From positions 1 through 60,687 of the forward strand of contig JAJRQZ010000115.1 of assembly GCA_024279935.1 (NCBI GenBank): a DNA stretch of 60,687 bases. The letters are read 5' to 3'. The position numbers were made by a program, and so were the translations under genes. Within the stretch, counting starts at the first letter, position 1, and each line of letters begins with the position of its first letter. The DNA is from Bacteroidota bacterium. Its GTDB lineage: Bacteria; Bacteroidota; Bacteroidia; Bacteroidales; F082. This document shows positions 53,125 to 60,687 of the stretch, one piece after another. Below the pieces are notes generated by a model that was not told where the DNA came from, did not search any database, and saw only the letters and a program-made list of their open reading frames with translations.

Positions 53125-53706
53125 CTGTATTTTTGCATAATAATCATTTTCCTGTGTGTTTAAAATTAAACATGAATGTTTCATTTCCTTTGTTTTCTTT
53201 TGAAACTGTTAAAAGCCTGATATGTATTCTCCATTCTTGAGAAATCCTTTCTATTGAGACAAGTCCTAAAATATCACTTGAACCTTTAATCTGCAATTTG
53301 TACACCTCTTGATTCTTCTCAATTTTCCAGTCAAAACAGTAGCTGTCTTTTCGTAAAGTTTTAAATTCATCAATTTCAACAGGTAAAATTTCAACTGAAT
53401 GTTTTTCACCTGTTGATGTATCTATAATTTTCATACGAAAAAGACACAAAAAGTTTACGTGTTTAGGAAATTATTAATAAACACTTTACATATTACGGAA
53501 ATATTCGTTAATTGTGGGTAACGAATGAGAAAGTTTTTTGGAACAAAGAAGCCCACTCCTAAAATCAAAAATCGCCGACCGCTTCTCGGGGTCCAAAAAA
53601 GGGAGAATCAAGGAGCAGCGCCGCGATCTCTTGCATGCACGGAAACAAGACAGCATAATTATCGTAGCTTATAATTATTAGATTTGCAGTCTTACAAAAC
53701 TACTAG

Positions 53707-54927
53707 ATGACAGTTAAAACTGTAGATATGGCCAGGAGTGTTTGTGTAATCGTACCGACATATAACAACGCAAGGACAATTGCTGAAGTGCTTGTTGGCA
53801 TCAGGGAGTATGTTGCTGATATTTATGTTGTTAACGATGGCTCAACTGACGATACGATTTCTACGCTGGAAACCATCGATTATATTAAGCTTATTTCCTA
53901 CGACAACAACCGGGGAAAGGGCTTCGCCTTGAGAAAAGGATTCGAGGCCGCCCTGGCAGACGGATTTAGCCATGCCATCACCATAGATTCCGACGGGCAG
54001 CACAGCGCAGAGGATATTGCCGCAATATTGTTGCATCATGATGAAAAACCTGATAGCTTGATAATTGGCATAAGGAACATCCGGGCCGACGGCATGCCTG
54101 CCAAAAACAGTTTCGCGAATAAATTCTCCAATTTTTGGTTCCGGGCCGAAACCTGGCAGAGATTATCTGACACTCAATCCGGTTTCAGGCTGTACCCTAT
54201 CCATAAGTACGCAAAAACCAAATGGTTTACAACGAAATATGAGTTTGAGCTGGAAGTGCTGGTACGTTCGCAATGGAGCGGCATCACAATAGATAGCGTT
54301 CCCGTTTGTGTTTATTACCCCCCCGAGGAAGAAAGGGTAAGCCATTTCAAGCCATTGCGCGACTTTGCAAGGATTAGCGTCCTCAATACTTTCCTGGTTT
54401 TTGTCGCTTATCTTTATATTTTTCCTTTAATGTTTTTTAAGTATCTGATAAACAATAAGCTCACCAAGATAGTAAAGGATCAGCTAATGCTTCACAATGA
54501 AAATCCTCATAAAATTTCATTAGCAATGGGTTTTGGGGTTTTCATGGGCATAACGCCCGTTTGGGGTTTTCAAATGCTGATCGCGGCATTTTTGGCGCAT
54601 ATCCTAAAACTGAATAAGGTTATCGTGGTGGGCTTTTCCAATATTAGCCTTCCTCCGGTAATTCCCTTTATCATTTATTTTAGCTATAAAACAGGGGCTG
54701 TTTTTTTTAATAGCGACCTGGAGTTCAATATGGACACTATGCGATACCTCAAGTCGCAAATGATGGACGGCCATTTTTATAAGACTTTTAACGAGTTTGG
54801 CTATAGCATTCTGCAATATGTTAGCGGTAGTTTGTTGTTGGCCCTGGCAGCAGGTTCCCTCGTTTTCGTAGTTTCGTATTTAACTATCGGTTTCATGAAC
54901 CGGGCAAAATCAATCAAATCGAGATGA
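53707..54927 (+). CDS. GT2 glycosyltransferase fused to DUF2062 domain
   Basis: The product has 406 residues. The first about 230 form a dolichol-phosphate-mannosyltransferase-like GT2 domain: VCVIVPTYNNARTIAEVL, VVNDGSTDDTI (DxSxD sugar-nucleotide site) and ITIDSDGQHSAEDI (catalytic DXD). The C-terminal about 150 residues have membrane segments and the DUF2062 pattern SLAMGFGVFMGITPVWGFQMLIAAFLAHILKLNK. This exact fusion occurs in aryl-polyene and flexirubin clusters as the glycosyltransferase of the polyene. The MMPL fusion gene overlaps by four bases (ATGA). Confidence 0.92.
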   Translation: MTVKTVDMARSVCVIVPTYNNARTIAEVLVGIREYVADIYVVNDGSTDDTISTLETIDYIKLISYDNNRGKGFALRKGFEAALADGFSHAITIDSDGQHSAEDIAAILLHHDEKPDSLIIGIRNIRADGMPAKNSFANKFSNFWFRAETWQRLSDTQSGFRLYPIHKYAKTKWFTTKYEFELEVLVRSQWSGITIDSVPVCVYYPPEEERVSHFKPLRDFARISVLNTFLVFVAYLYIFPLMFFKYLINNKLTKIVKDQLMLHNENPHKISLAMGFGVFMGITPVWGFQMLIAAFLAHILKLNKVIVVGFSNISLPPVIPFIIYFSYKTGAVFFNSDLEFNMDTMRYLKSQMMDGHFYKTFNEFGYSILQYVSGSLLLALAAGSLVFVVSYLTIGFMNRAKSIKSR

Positions 54928-57900
54928 GCACACTCTTCCTTTTTATTTATAGGCTTGTTTCGCGCAACAAAATTATTGCCCTGTCGGTTCTGCTGGCATT
55001 AGTCTTATCCTCGGCTTATCTTGCTTCCAAACTGAAGTTCTCCGAAGATATTTCCGGACTCTTGCCTGATAGTGAGAAAATCGATAATATGAGCTTCGTT
55101 TTTCAAAACTCTAAATTGCTTGACAAGCTTTTGATAAACATTAGCCTTGCCGACAGCACGAAAAAGCCTGATAAAGCAAAGCTCATAGACTTTTCAAAAT
55201 CCGTCGTCAAACAAATTAACGAGGATCTTATACCTGATTATATCAAGTCCATAGATAAAGCCCCCGACAATGCCGACATGCAGGATTTATATGATTTTAT
55301 CCTGTATAATATTCCTATATTGCTTGATAACCAAGACTTTGTACAGATTGATTCGTTAATCTCAAGGCATGAAATCGAAAAAACCATCAATGCTAATTAT
55401 AAGCTATTGATAGGCCCGGCAGGGTTTGCGGCGAGAAAAGCCATACAAAACGACCCCTTGCACCTTGCAAACTTTCCGCTCAACAAATTAAAAAGTTTTA
55501 ATATCGATAATAATTTTGAAGTTGAGCAGGGGTTTATAATCACAAAAGACGGCCGAAACCTATTGTTGATGTTGAGCCCGGTGAGCAACAGCAACACGCG
55601 CTTGAACAAAACGCTGTTTCTCGAGCTCGATAAAATTATCGATAAAGCGGCTGCTCAAGGTTTTAAGATAAGCTATTTTGGAAACGCGGCAGTGAGCTAT
55701 GGCAATGCGGAGCGGATAAAAAAAGATATCATCTTAACGGTCTCGCTGGCTTTTGTATTTCTCTTGCTGTTTATAAGTTTCTTTTTCAGGAAGAAAATCA
55801 GTTTTCTCCTTGTTTTCATGCCTGTGCTTTTGGGTGCCTTTACCTCACTCGCCTTTTTATCGGCCACATTGCATGAAGTATCGGCCATAGCCCTGGGGAT
55901 TGGCTCAGTCTTGCTCGGAATATCAGTTGATTATGCAATTCATATCCTTTCCCATTTCAGGCAGAACGCCAATATAAAGCAATTGTTCCGCGATGTTTCA
56001 ACACCAATAATAATGAGTAGCCTGACAACTGCTTCTGCCTTTTTAAGCTTGCTTTTTGTCAACTCGGGGGCTTTAAACGATTTGGGCGTTTTTGCTGCGG
56101 TGAGCGTATTGGCCGCCGCTTTCTTCTCTTTGGTAGTACTTCCGCATTTCATTAGCGAAAAGGCCGGTGAAGGATCAAATCCCCGGAAAAACCTTATCGA
56201 CAAACTGGCAGGGCTACATCTGCACGACAATTTCTATTTAAAGATTTTTATTGTCCTAATAACGATGTTTTTCTTCTTTAGCTCGTCGAAAGTTAGTTTC
56301 GATGGCGACATGATGAAAAGCAATTATATGAGCAAGTTTCTGCAAGATGCAGAAAAACAGCTGAATAAAATCACATCTGCCTCTCGCAAGAGCATTTATA
56401 TTGTAAGCGCGGGGAAAACCAAGGAACAGGCACTGGAACGCAATCAAAATTTAAAACCGCTTTTGGACAGTTTGCAAAGCATTGGACTTGTAAAGTCATA
56501 CACCTCGGTGAGCTCGCTGTTGAAATCCGAAAAGGAACAGCAATCGTTAATTGACAAGTGGGATGGCTTTTGGAGGGCAAATGGAGCCTCAACAATAAAA
56601 ACAATAGAAGAAGTCTCTATCGATCAGGGTTTTAAGGCAAATGCCTTCGATGGCTTCAAGCAAATGATACATGCAAAATACAATATAATGAAAACAGTGC
56701 CCGATTCAGGGCTATTCAATAAACTTACATCGAATTACTTGATAGAAACCGATACTTTGACTGCGGTAATAAACGTGCTGAAAGTCGCTAGCGACCAATC
56801 GGTTATCGATAGTGTTTATAAAGTTTTTGAAAATGAAAGCAATGTGTGGATAGTCGATAAACGTCTTGTAACCAGTGAACTGGTCGGCGTATTGAACAAT
56901 AATTTCAATCTCTTGGTTTATGTTTCTCTGTTCTTTGTTTTCATTATCCTGCTGCTGGCCTATGGCCGACTGGAACTAACTATCCTGACTATGATCCCCG
57001 TTTTGGTATCATGGGTATGGACAGTTGGGATAATGGGGTTGTTCGGTATCTCGTTCAACATCTTCAACATCATCATACTGACATTTATCTTCGGGCTCGG
57101 CATTGATTACAGCATATTTATGATGCGGGGCTTGTTACAGGATTACAAATACGGTATTAAGGATATTTCCTCCTATAAAGTCTCTATAATCCTTTCGGCC
57201 ATTACCACACTCGCAGGAATCGGTGTCCTTGTGCTTGCACGACATCCTGCCTTAAAGTCCATAGCACTTATGTCGATAATCGGGATTTTCAGCGTTGTTG
57301 TCGTAAATTTTACTTTATTGCCCGCTATATTCAAATGGTTGGTTTCTTATAAGAAGGGTTTGCGTAACCGGCCCGTTACCCTACTGGATTTTATTTTGTC
57401 GCTTTTGTCGTTAGTGGTGTTTTTTGGAGGAGCCATCCTCATGACGGTTTTAGCTTTTGTTTTCAAGGCCATCCCCGCCGACAGCGACGAGAAAAAGTTG
57501 TTGTATCATAAGATATTCAGCAGATTGACATGGTTTTTAATCTATATGAATTTCTTTTCGGGGAAAACCATTGTAAACCCAATGGGTGAGGATTATTCGA
57601 AGGCTTCAATAATTATTGCCAACCATCAGTCGCATATAGACTTGATGTTGATGATGCTGTTAAACCCTAAAGTCCTGGTACTTACCAACGACAGCAATTA
57701 CAACAACCCGATTTATGGCAAGGCACTTAAGTATGCCGACTTTTTGCCATCAGACCAGGGCTACGAAAAAGTATATGAAGATTATAAGCCACTGGCCGAA
57801 AAGGGGTATTCGCTGGTAATTTACCCCGAGGGCCATAGGAATGATGACGGAAAAATAAAGCGTTTCCACAAAGGTGCTTTTTATCTTGCCGAGAAATTGG

Positions 57901-58757
57901 GAATCCCTATACAGCCGATTCTGATCCATGGGCAGAACCAATTGCTGAAGAAAAGCGAGTTCTTCCTGAAAAGGGGAAGCATCACCACGGTATTTCTTCC
58001 AAAGGTTGACATAAACCAGCCCGGTTTTGGAGAGACCTTGAAAGAAAAAACCCTAAAGGTACAGGAATATTTCAGGGCTGAGTATTCCAAGTTGAGGCGC
58101 ATAAAGGAAACCCCAGATTATTTTGCCGACTATGTCAGGAAAAACTATTTGTATAAGGGACCGGTTTTGGAATGGTACACTTTTGTGAAACTTAAGCTTG
58201 AAGGCAACTATCAGGTATTCAACGATATAATTCCAAGGAAATGTAAGATTACCGATCTTGGTTGCGGATATGGCTATCTCGATTATATGCTGAACCTGAT
58301 ATCGGAAGAAAGAGAAATTACAGCGGTTGATTATGATGAGCAAAAAATTGCGGTTGCGGCCAATTGTGCCATAAGGAACAAAAACGTGAAGTTTGTGGCG
58401 GCAGACATCAATAAATTTGGGATAGCGGCCTCGGATGTTATAATTTTAAAAGACGTGCTCCATTACTTACCCGAACAAAAACAATGGCTGCTCCTTGAAA
58501 ACTGCTTAAGTAAATTAAACGACAATGGAATGTTGATAGTTCGCGACGGTGATGCCGATGAGAGAAAGGGCCACAGGCTGACTAAGCTGACAGAATGGTT
58601 CTCGACAAATTCCGGCTTTAACAAAACCGAGCATGAGCTGGTGTTTGTTTCGGGCTCCAAGCTGACGAAGTTTGCCGAAGATCACGGGATGAAGCTGTCA
58701 ATCCGGCAGCCGGCCAATATTACTTCAAACAAGATATTCGTTTTAAGAGCCCACTAG
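54924..58757 (+). CDS. MMPL exporter - PlsC acyltransferase - methyltransferase fusion protein
   Basis: The product has 1277 residues in three parts. Residues 1 to about 830 are an MMPL/RND exporter: first helix near 15-35, a large periplasmic loop, six-helix bundles near 270-430 and 640-815, with GSVLLGISVDYAIHILSHF and IFGLGIDYSIFMMRG as the typical RND/MMPL aspartate helices. Residues about 870-1035 are a PlsC acyltransferase: NHQSHIDLMLM (HX4D, near 900) and IYPEGHRNDDGKIKRFHKG. Residues about 1085-1277 are a SAM methyltransferase: ITDLGCGYGYLDYML (near 1110) and AVDYDEQKIAV, VIILKDVLHYLPE. Export, acylation and methylation in one chain is rare; aryl-polyene clusters usually carry them as separate genes. 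Confidence 0.92.
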   Translation: MSTLFLFIYRLVSRNKIIALSVLLALVLSSAYLASKLKFSEDISGLLPDSEKIDNMSFVFQNSKLLDKLLINISLADSTKKPDKAKLIDFSKSVVKQINEDLIPDYIKSIDKAPDNADMQDLYDFILYNIPILLDNQDFVQIDSLISRHEIEKTINANYKLLIGPAGFAARKAIQNDPLHLANFPLNKLKSFNIDNNFEVEQGFIITKDGRNLLLMLSPVSNSNTRLNKTLFLELDKIIDKAAAQGFKISYFGNAAVSYGNAERIKKDIILTVSLAFVFLLLFISFFFRKKISFLLVFMPVLLGAFTSLAFLSATLHEVSAIALGIGSVLLGISVDYAIHILSHFRQNANIKQLFRDVSTPIIMSSLTTASAFLSLLFVNSGALNDLGVFAAVSVLAAAFFSLVVLPHFISEKAGEGSNPRKNLIDKLAGLHLHDNFYLKIFIVLITMFFFFSSSKVSFDGDMMKSNYMSKFLQDAEKQLNKITSASRKSIYIVSAGKTKEQALERNQNLKPLLDSLQSIGLVKSYTSVSSLLKSEKEQQSLIDKWDGFWRANGASTIKTIEEVSIDQGFKANAFDGFKQMIHAKYNIMKTVPDSGLFNKLTSNYLIETDTLTAVINVLKVASDQSVIDSVYKVFENESNVWIVDKRLVTSELVGVLNNNFNLLVYVSLFFVFIILLLAYGRLELTILTMIPVLVSWVWTVGIMGLFGISFNIFNIIILTFIFGLGIDYSIFMMRGLLQDYKYGIKDISSYKVSIILSAITTLAGIGVLVLARHPALKSIALMSIIGIFSVVVVNFTLLPAIFKWLVSYKKGLRNRPVTLLDFILSLLSLVVFFGGAILMTVLAFVFKAIPADSDEKKLLYHKIFSRLTWFLIYMNFFSGKTIVNPMGEDYSKASIIIANHQSHIDLMLMMLLNPKVLVLTNDSNYNNPIYGKALKYADFLPSDQGYEKVYEDYKPLAEKGYSLVIYPEGHRNDDGKIKRFHKGAFYLAEKLGIPIQPILIHGQNQLLKKSEFFLKRGSITTVFLPKVDINQPGFGETLKEKTLKVQEYFRAEYSKLRRIKETPDYFADYVRKNYLYKGPVLEWYTFVKLKLEGNYQVFNDIIPRKCKITDLGCGYGYLDYMLNLISEEREITAVDYDEQKIAVAANCAIRNKNVKFVAADINKFGIAASDVIILKDVLHYLPEQKQWLLLENCLSKLNDNGMLIVRDGDADERKGHRLTKLTEWFSTNSGFNKTEHELVFVSGSKLTKFAEDHGMKLSIRQPANITSNKIFVLRAH

Positions 58758-58776
58758 AAAATACTTGTTGCCGTTT

Positions 58777-59475
58777 TCATATTATTCCCTCATCGGCAAA
58801 ACTGTAATATATGTCGTTGCCGACAATAATATGGTCAAGGATCATTATGTCGAGGTTTTCACCGGCCCTTTTGATCTTTTTTGTCAAGCTGATGTCCGGA
58901 TCACTTGGTTTTACATTGTTTGAAGGGTGGTTGTGTCCAAGGATGATTGCAGAGGCGTTATACTGCAAAGCCAGTTTGAAAATCTTTTTCGGGTCGGCAA
59001 CAGTTCCTGCAAAGCCGCCTTCGCCTATGCTTTTGTTGGCGATGACCTGATTTGCCCTGTCAAGCAAGAGCACCCTGAACTGCTCGTCATATCTGTCGAT
59101 CAAATGTGGCAGAAACAGGTTATATGCATCTTTGCTGGTGCTTATCTTCTTCTTTAAGAGAACCTTGCTGCTGAGCCTGCGCTTGCCAAGCTCCAGGGCC
59201 GCGATTATACTGATGGCCTTGGCACTGCCTATACCTTTGAAGTAGGTCAGATCGCTTATGCCCATCTTCGAGAGCTCGACAAGGTTGTTATCGGCTTCGT
59301 TGAGTATTTCCTGGGCCAGCTCAACTGCCGACTGCCGGTTGTTTCCCGAACCTATCAATATCGCGATGAGCTCGGCATTGGAAAGTGATGACTTGCCTTT
59401 CAAGGCTAGTTTTTCTCTGGGACGGTCGTCCTCGGCCCACATGTTTATAGGCGTTTTTCTTAGGGTTGAGTTCAT
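58777..59475 (-). CDS. radC: RadC-like JAB domain protein
   Basis: The product has 232 residues, the usual RadC length. The N-terminal helix-hairpin-helix has DDRPREKLALKGKSSLSNAELIAILIGSG and LTYFKGIGSAKAISIIAALELGKRR. The C-terminal JAB domain has SIGEGGFAGTVADPKKIFKLALQYNASAIILGHNHPSNNVKPSDPD, with the metal histidines in HNHPS (near 180) and aspartate after. RadC is a family tied to DNA repair and mobile elements, with no settled function. It is convergent to the fusion gene. Confidence 0.94.
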   Translation of the reverse strand: MNSTLRKTPINMWAEDDRPREKLALKGKSSLSNAELIAILIGSGNNRQSAVELAQEILNEADNNLVELSKMGISDLTYFKGIGSAKAISIIAALELGKRRLSSKVLLKKKISTSKDAYNLFLPHLIDRYDEQFRVLLLDRANQVIANKSIGEGGFAGTVADPKKIFKLALQYNASAIILGHNHPSNNVKPSDPDISLTKKIKRAGENLDIMILDHIIVGNDIYYSFADEGII

Positions 59476-59726
59476 GATGATAAAAATACGAAAAATAATC
59501 GAATTCGGCTAAAAATAAATTCATGCTTTCGAGAACATAATCTTACACTTGATATTTGTTAGCACCCCTTAAAAAAACTATGGTTTATTTCGTGTGTAAA
59601 ACAATATTTTTCAGTTATTTTTACATTCTTAAACCAAGTGCGGAATTTGAGTAATAAAAAAGGAAATATTACGTCTTGTTCTTATAGTTTCTAATTTTAA
59701 GACTTCGTCCGGTTAATTTATAATTA

Positions 59727-60687
59727 TTGTTTAAAAATCTGTTTTACATATTATCGATCTTCGTCTTCACCTCTTCGGCATTAAGCCGGAGAATAGACCC
59801 GGTGAAAATGTCATGCACAATTGTCAACAATGATGGTTCAGTAACTTTTTATTGGAAAAACCCTATCATTCCTACCGACTTCAAACAGTTCGTCTTTTAC
59901 CAATCCAATAACGGTATTGTCTTCAGCAAGCTGGACTCAAGCAATATAGCACTCACCAACAATTATACGCACCAAACAATGCAAGGAAATATATCTCAGC
60001 AGTTTTATTATGTGGAAATAATTTCACAATCGGGCGAGTCGAGCATTTCCGATACCATCGGGACCATATACTTTCAGCTGGACAATAATTCCCCCGACTT
60101 CGACAAGGCCGATTTATACTGGACGAAAGTTGCCGGCATGCCGCCTGAGGGCAGCAATGGCTGGTATAAAATATATTGGGACTATCCGGACGGAAACTGG
60201 AATTTCATCGATTCTTCGCAAAACGATTCTTATTCAATGGATCTGGTGGTTTGTTTCGACAGCATCAATTTCAAGATAGAACTTGAGAATTCATTCTGTA
60301 ATTCGGCCTCAAATATCAGGGGCGATTGGTTTAAGGATGCAGCTTACCCGCTAACTGTTTATTTTGACTCCGTCAGCATACAGGACTCAAAAACCGTGCT
60401 TGGCTGGACACAATCGCAAAGTACTGACGTAGTGGGATATATCCTTTACAGGAACGAGCAAGGCACATGGCTTGCTTTCGATACCGTTGCCGGTATATCA
60501 ACTACGTTTTATACCGATACCCTCTTCAATCCCTGCGAGCAAAATTACGAATATGCCATTGCCTCTATCGACAGTTGCGGCAATAGAAGCGAAGGCTCCT
60601 TTTCGCAACCACAGCGGCCGATCTTGTTTTTCGACATCGGGTACAATGTTTGCGACAAGCAGGACACCCTTATTTGGGAACAATACG
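59727..60687 (+). CDS. Secreted fibronectin-like T9SS cargo protein (partial)
   Basis: The frame is open from TTG 59727 to the window end, and there is no in-frame ATG near the signal peptide (FKNLFYILSIFVFTSSALS). The product continues MSCTIVNNDGSVTFYWKNPII, ADLYWTKVAGMPPEG and DVVGYILYRNEQGTWLAFDTV, which are fibronectin III-like strands with the repeated W and Y pattern seen in Bacteroidota gliding-motility cargo. The C-terminal sorting domain lies beyond the window. The start codon is uncertain. Confidence 0.68.
   Translation, partial: MFKNLFYILSIFVFTSSALSRRIDPVKMSCTIVNNDGSVTFYWKNPIIPTDFKQFVFYQSNNGIVFSKLDSSNIALTNNYTHQTMQGNISQQFYYVEIISQSGESSISDTIGTIYFQLDNNSPDFDKADLYWTKVAGMPPEGSNGWYKIYWDYPDGNWNFIDSSQNDSYSMDLVVCFDSINFKIELENSFCNSASNIRGDWFKDAAYPLTVYFDSVSIQDSKTVLGWTQSQSTDVVGYILYRNEQGTWLAFDTVAGISTTFYTDTLFNPCEQNYEYAIASIDSCGNRSEGSFSQPQRPILFFDIGYNVCDKQDTLIWEQY

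Larger units (their letters stand above)
52434..53434 (-). pseudogene. Split toxin-side GNAT-like gene of a toxin-antitoxin-type pair
   Basis: The N-terminal half is 53144-53434 (MKIIDTSTGEKHSVEILPVEIDEF, DILGLVSIERISQEWRIHIRLLTVSKENKGNE). The C-terminal half is 52434-52646 (KSYDKIAGSLIAYVAKIAIREYGELACVSHRPKSKIAQHYIDKYNMNITG). Together they read as one small acetyltransferase-fold protein of a family common in Bacteroidota TA loci: SKENKG is normally followed closely by YD-IAG-LIA. About 500 bases lie between the halves, and TGTGTTTAA occurs in the same orientation at 52650-52658 and 53155-53163. The gene is therefore broken, and the coupled antitoxin-like gene is intact upstream of its own tail change. 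Confidence 0.72.

Noticed and set aside
53528-53680. Short plus-strand frame starting MRKFFGTKKPTPK ahead of the GT2-DUF2062 gene
   Set aside because: No family, poor composition, and it is not followed by a sensible ribosome-binding context; left out.
1-60687. tRNA or rRNA genes
   Set aside because: I looked for cloverleaf and rRNA signatures in the intergenic gaps and saw none; a covariance search could still find one that I missed.

Overview
The window looks like a chromosomal segment of a Bacteroidota bacterium, probably Bacteroidales- or Marinilabiliales-like. The evidence is type IX secretion cargo with type A and type B sorting tails, a PorP/SprF protein, a gldA-gldF-gldG ABC operon, DUF4834 and C1-type secreted peptidases, and Bacteroidota-style promoters (TTTG, a gap of about 19, TAnnTTTG), clearest upstream of rpmH. 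No rRNA or tRNA gene was seen. Both window ends cut a surface-protein gene.

Layout. 1-8.3 kb holds secreted and surface proteins: a beta-propeller-like cargo cut by the window edge, a 1.7k-residue protein made of three long tandem repeats, a PorP/SprF partner and a LamG protein. 8.4-13.5 kb holds polysaccharide or glycolipid genes (two GT4 glycosyltransferases, a flippase, a GpsA-type dehydrogenase). 13.5-24.6 kb is mostly core: YfhO, DUF4834, rpmH, pepD, an MFS carrier, the gld operon with a frameshifted gldF, and rsmG. 24.8-37.9 kb has a LysM glucosaminidase, an ECF sigma factor, a TPR/LuxR-type regulator, a C1 peptidase, an aldehyde dehydrogenase, FemAB-like and deacetylase genes, dnaX and a dCMP deaminase.

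37.9-42.9 kb is a decayed defence and mobile region: a 650-base non-coding stretch, a sigma/membrane-protein pair, a small cas-less CRISPR array, an IS1182-type element with an early stop in its transposase ending next to a broken adenine-methyltransferase remnant, and a 179-base MITE with perfect 16-base ends and a 6-base target duplication.

44.7-58.8 kb is the most interesting stretch. A flippase, a free acyl carrier protein, an LpxL-like acyltransferase, an O-methyltransferase, a NodB deacetylase, a LolA-like carrier and a lipoprotein are followed, after an interruption, by a GT2-DUF2062 protein and a 1277-residue fusion of an MMPL exporter, a PlsC acyltransferase and a methyltransferase. 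This is the accessory and export half of an aryl-polyene/flexirubin-like pathway, but no ketosynthase or dehydratase is in view. The interruption (50.6-53.7 kb) carries a SnoaL-like protein, an HsmA-like membrane protein and a toxin-antitoxin-like pair whose toxin-side gene is split by a segment of about 500 bases containing a 78-base hairpin. radC and another partial secreted protein close the window.
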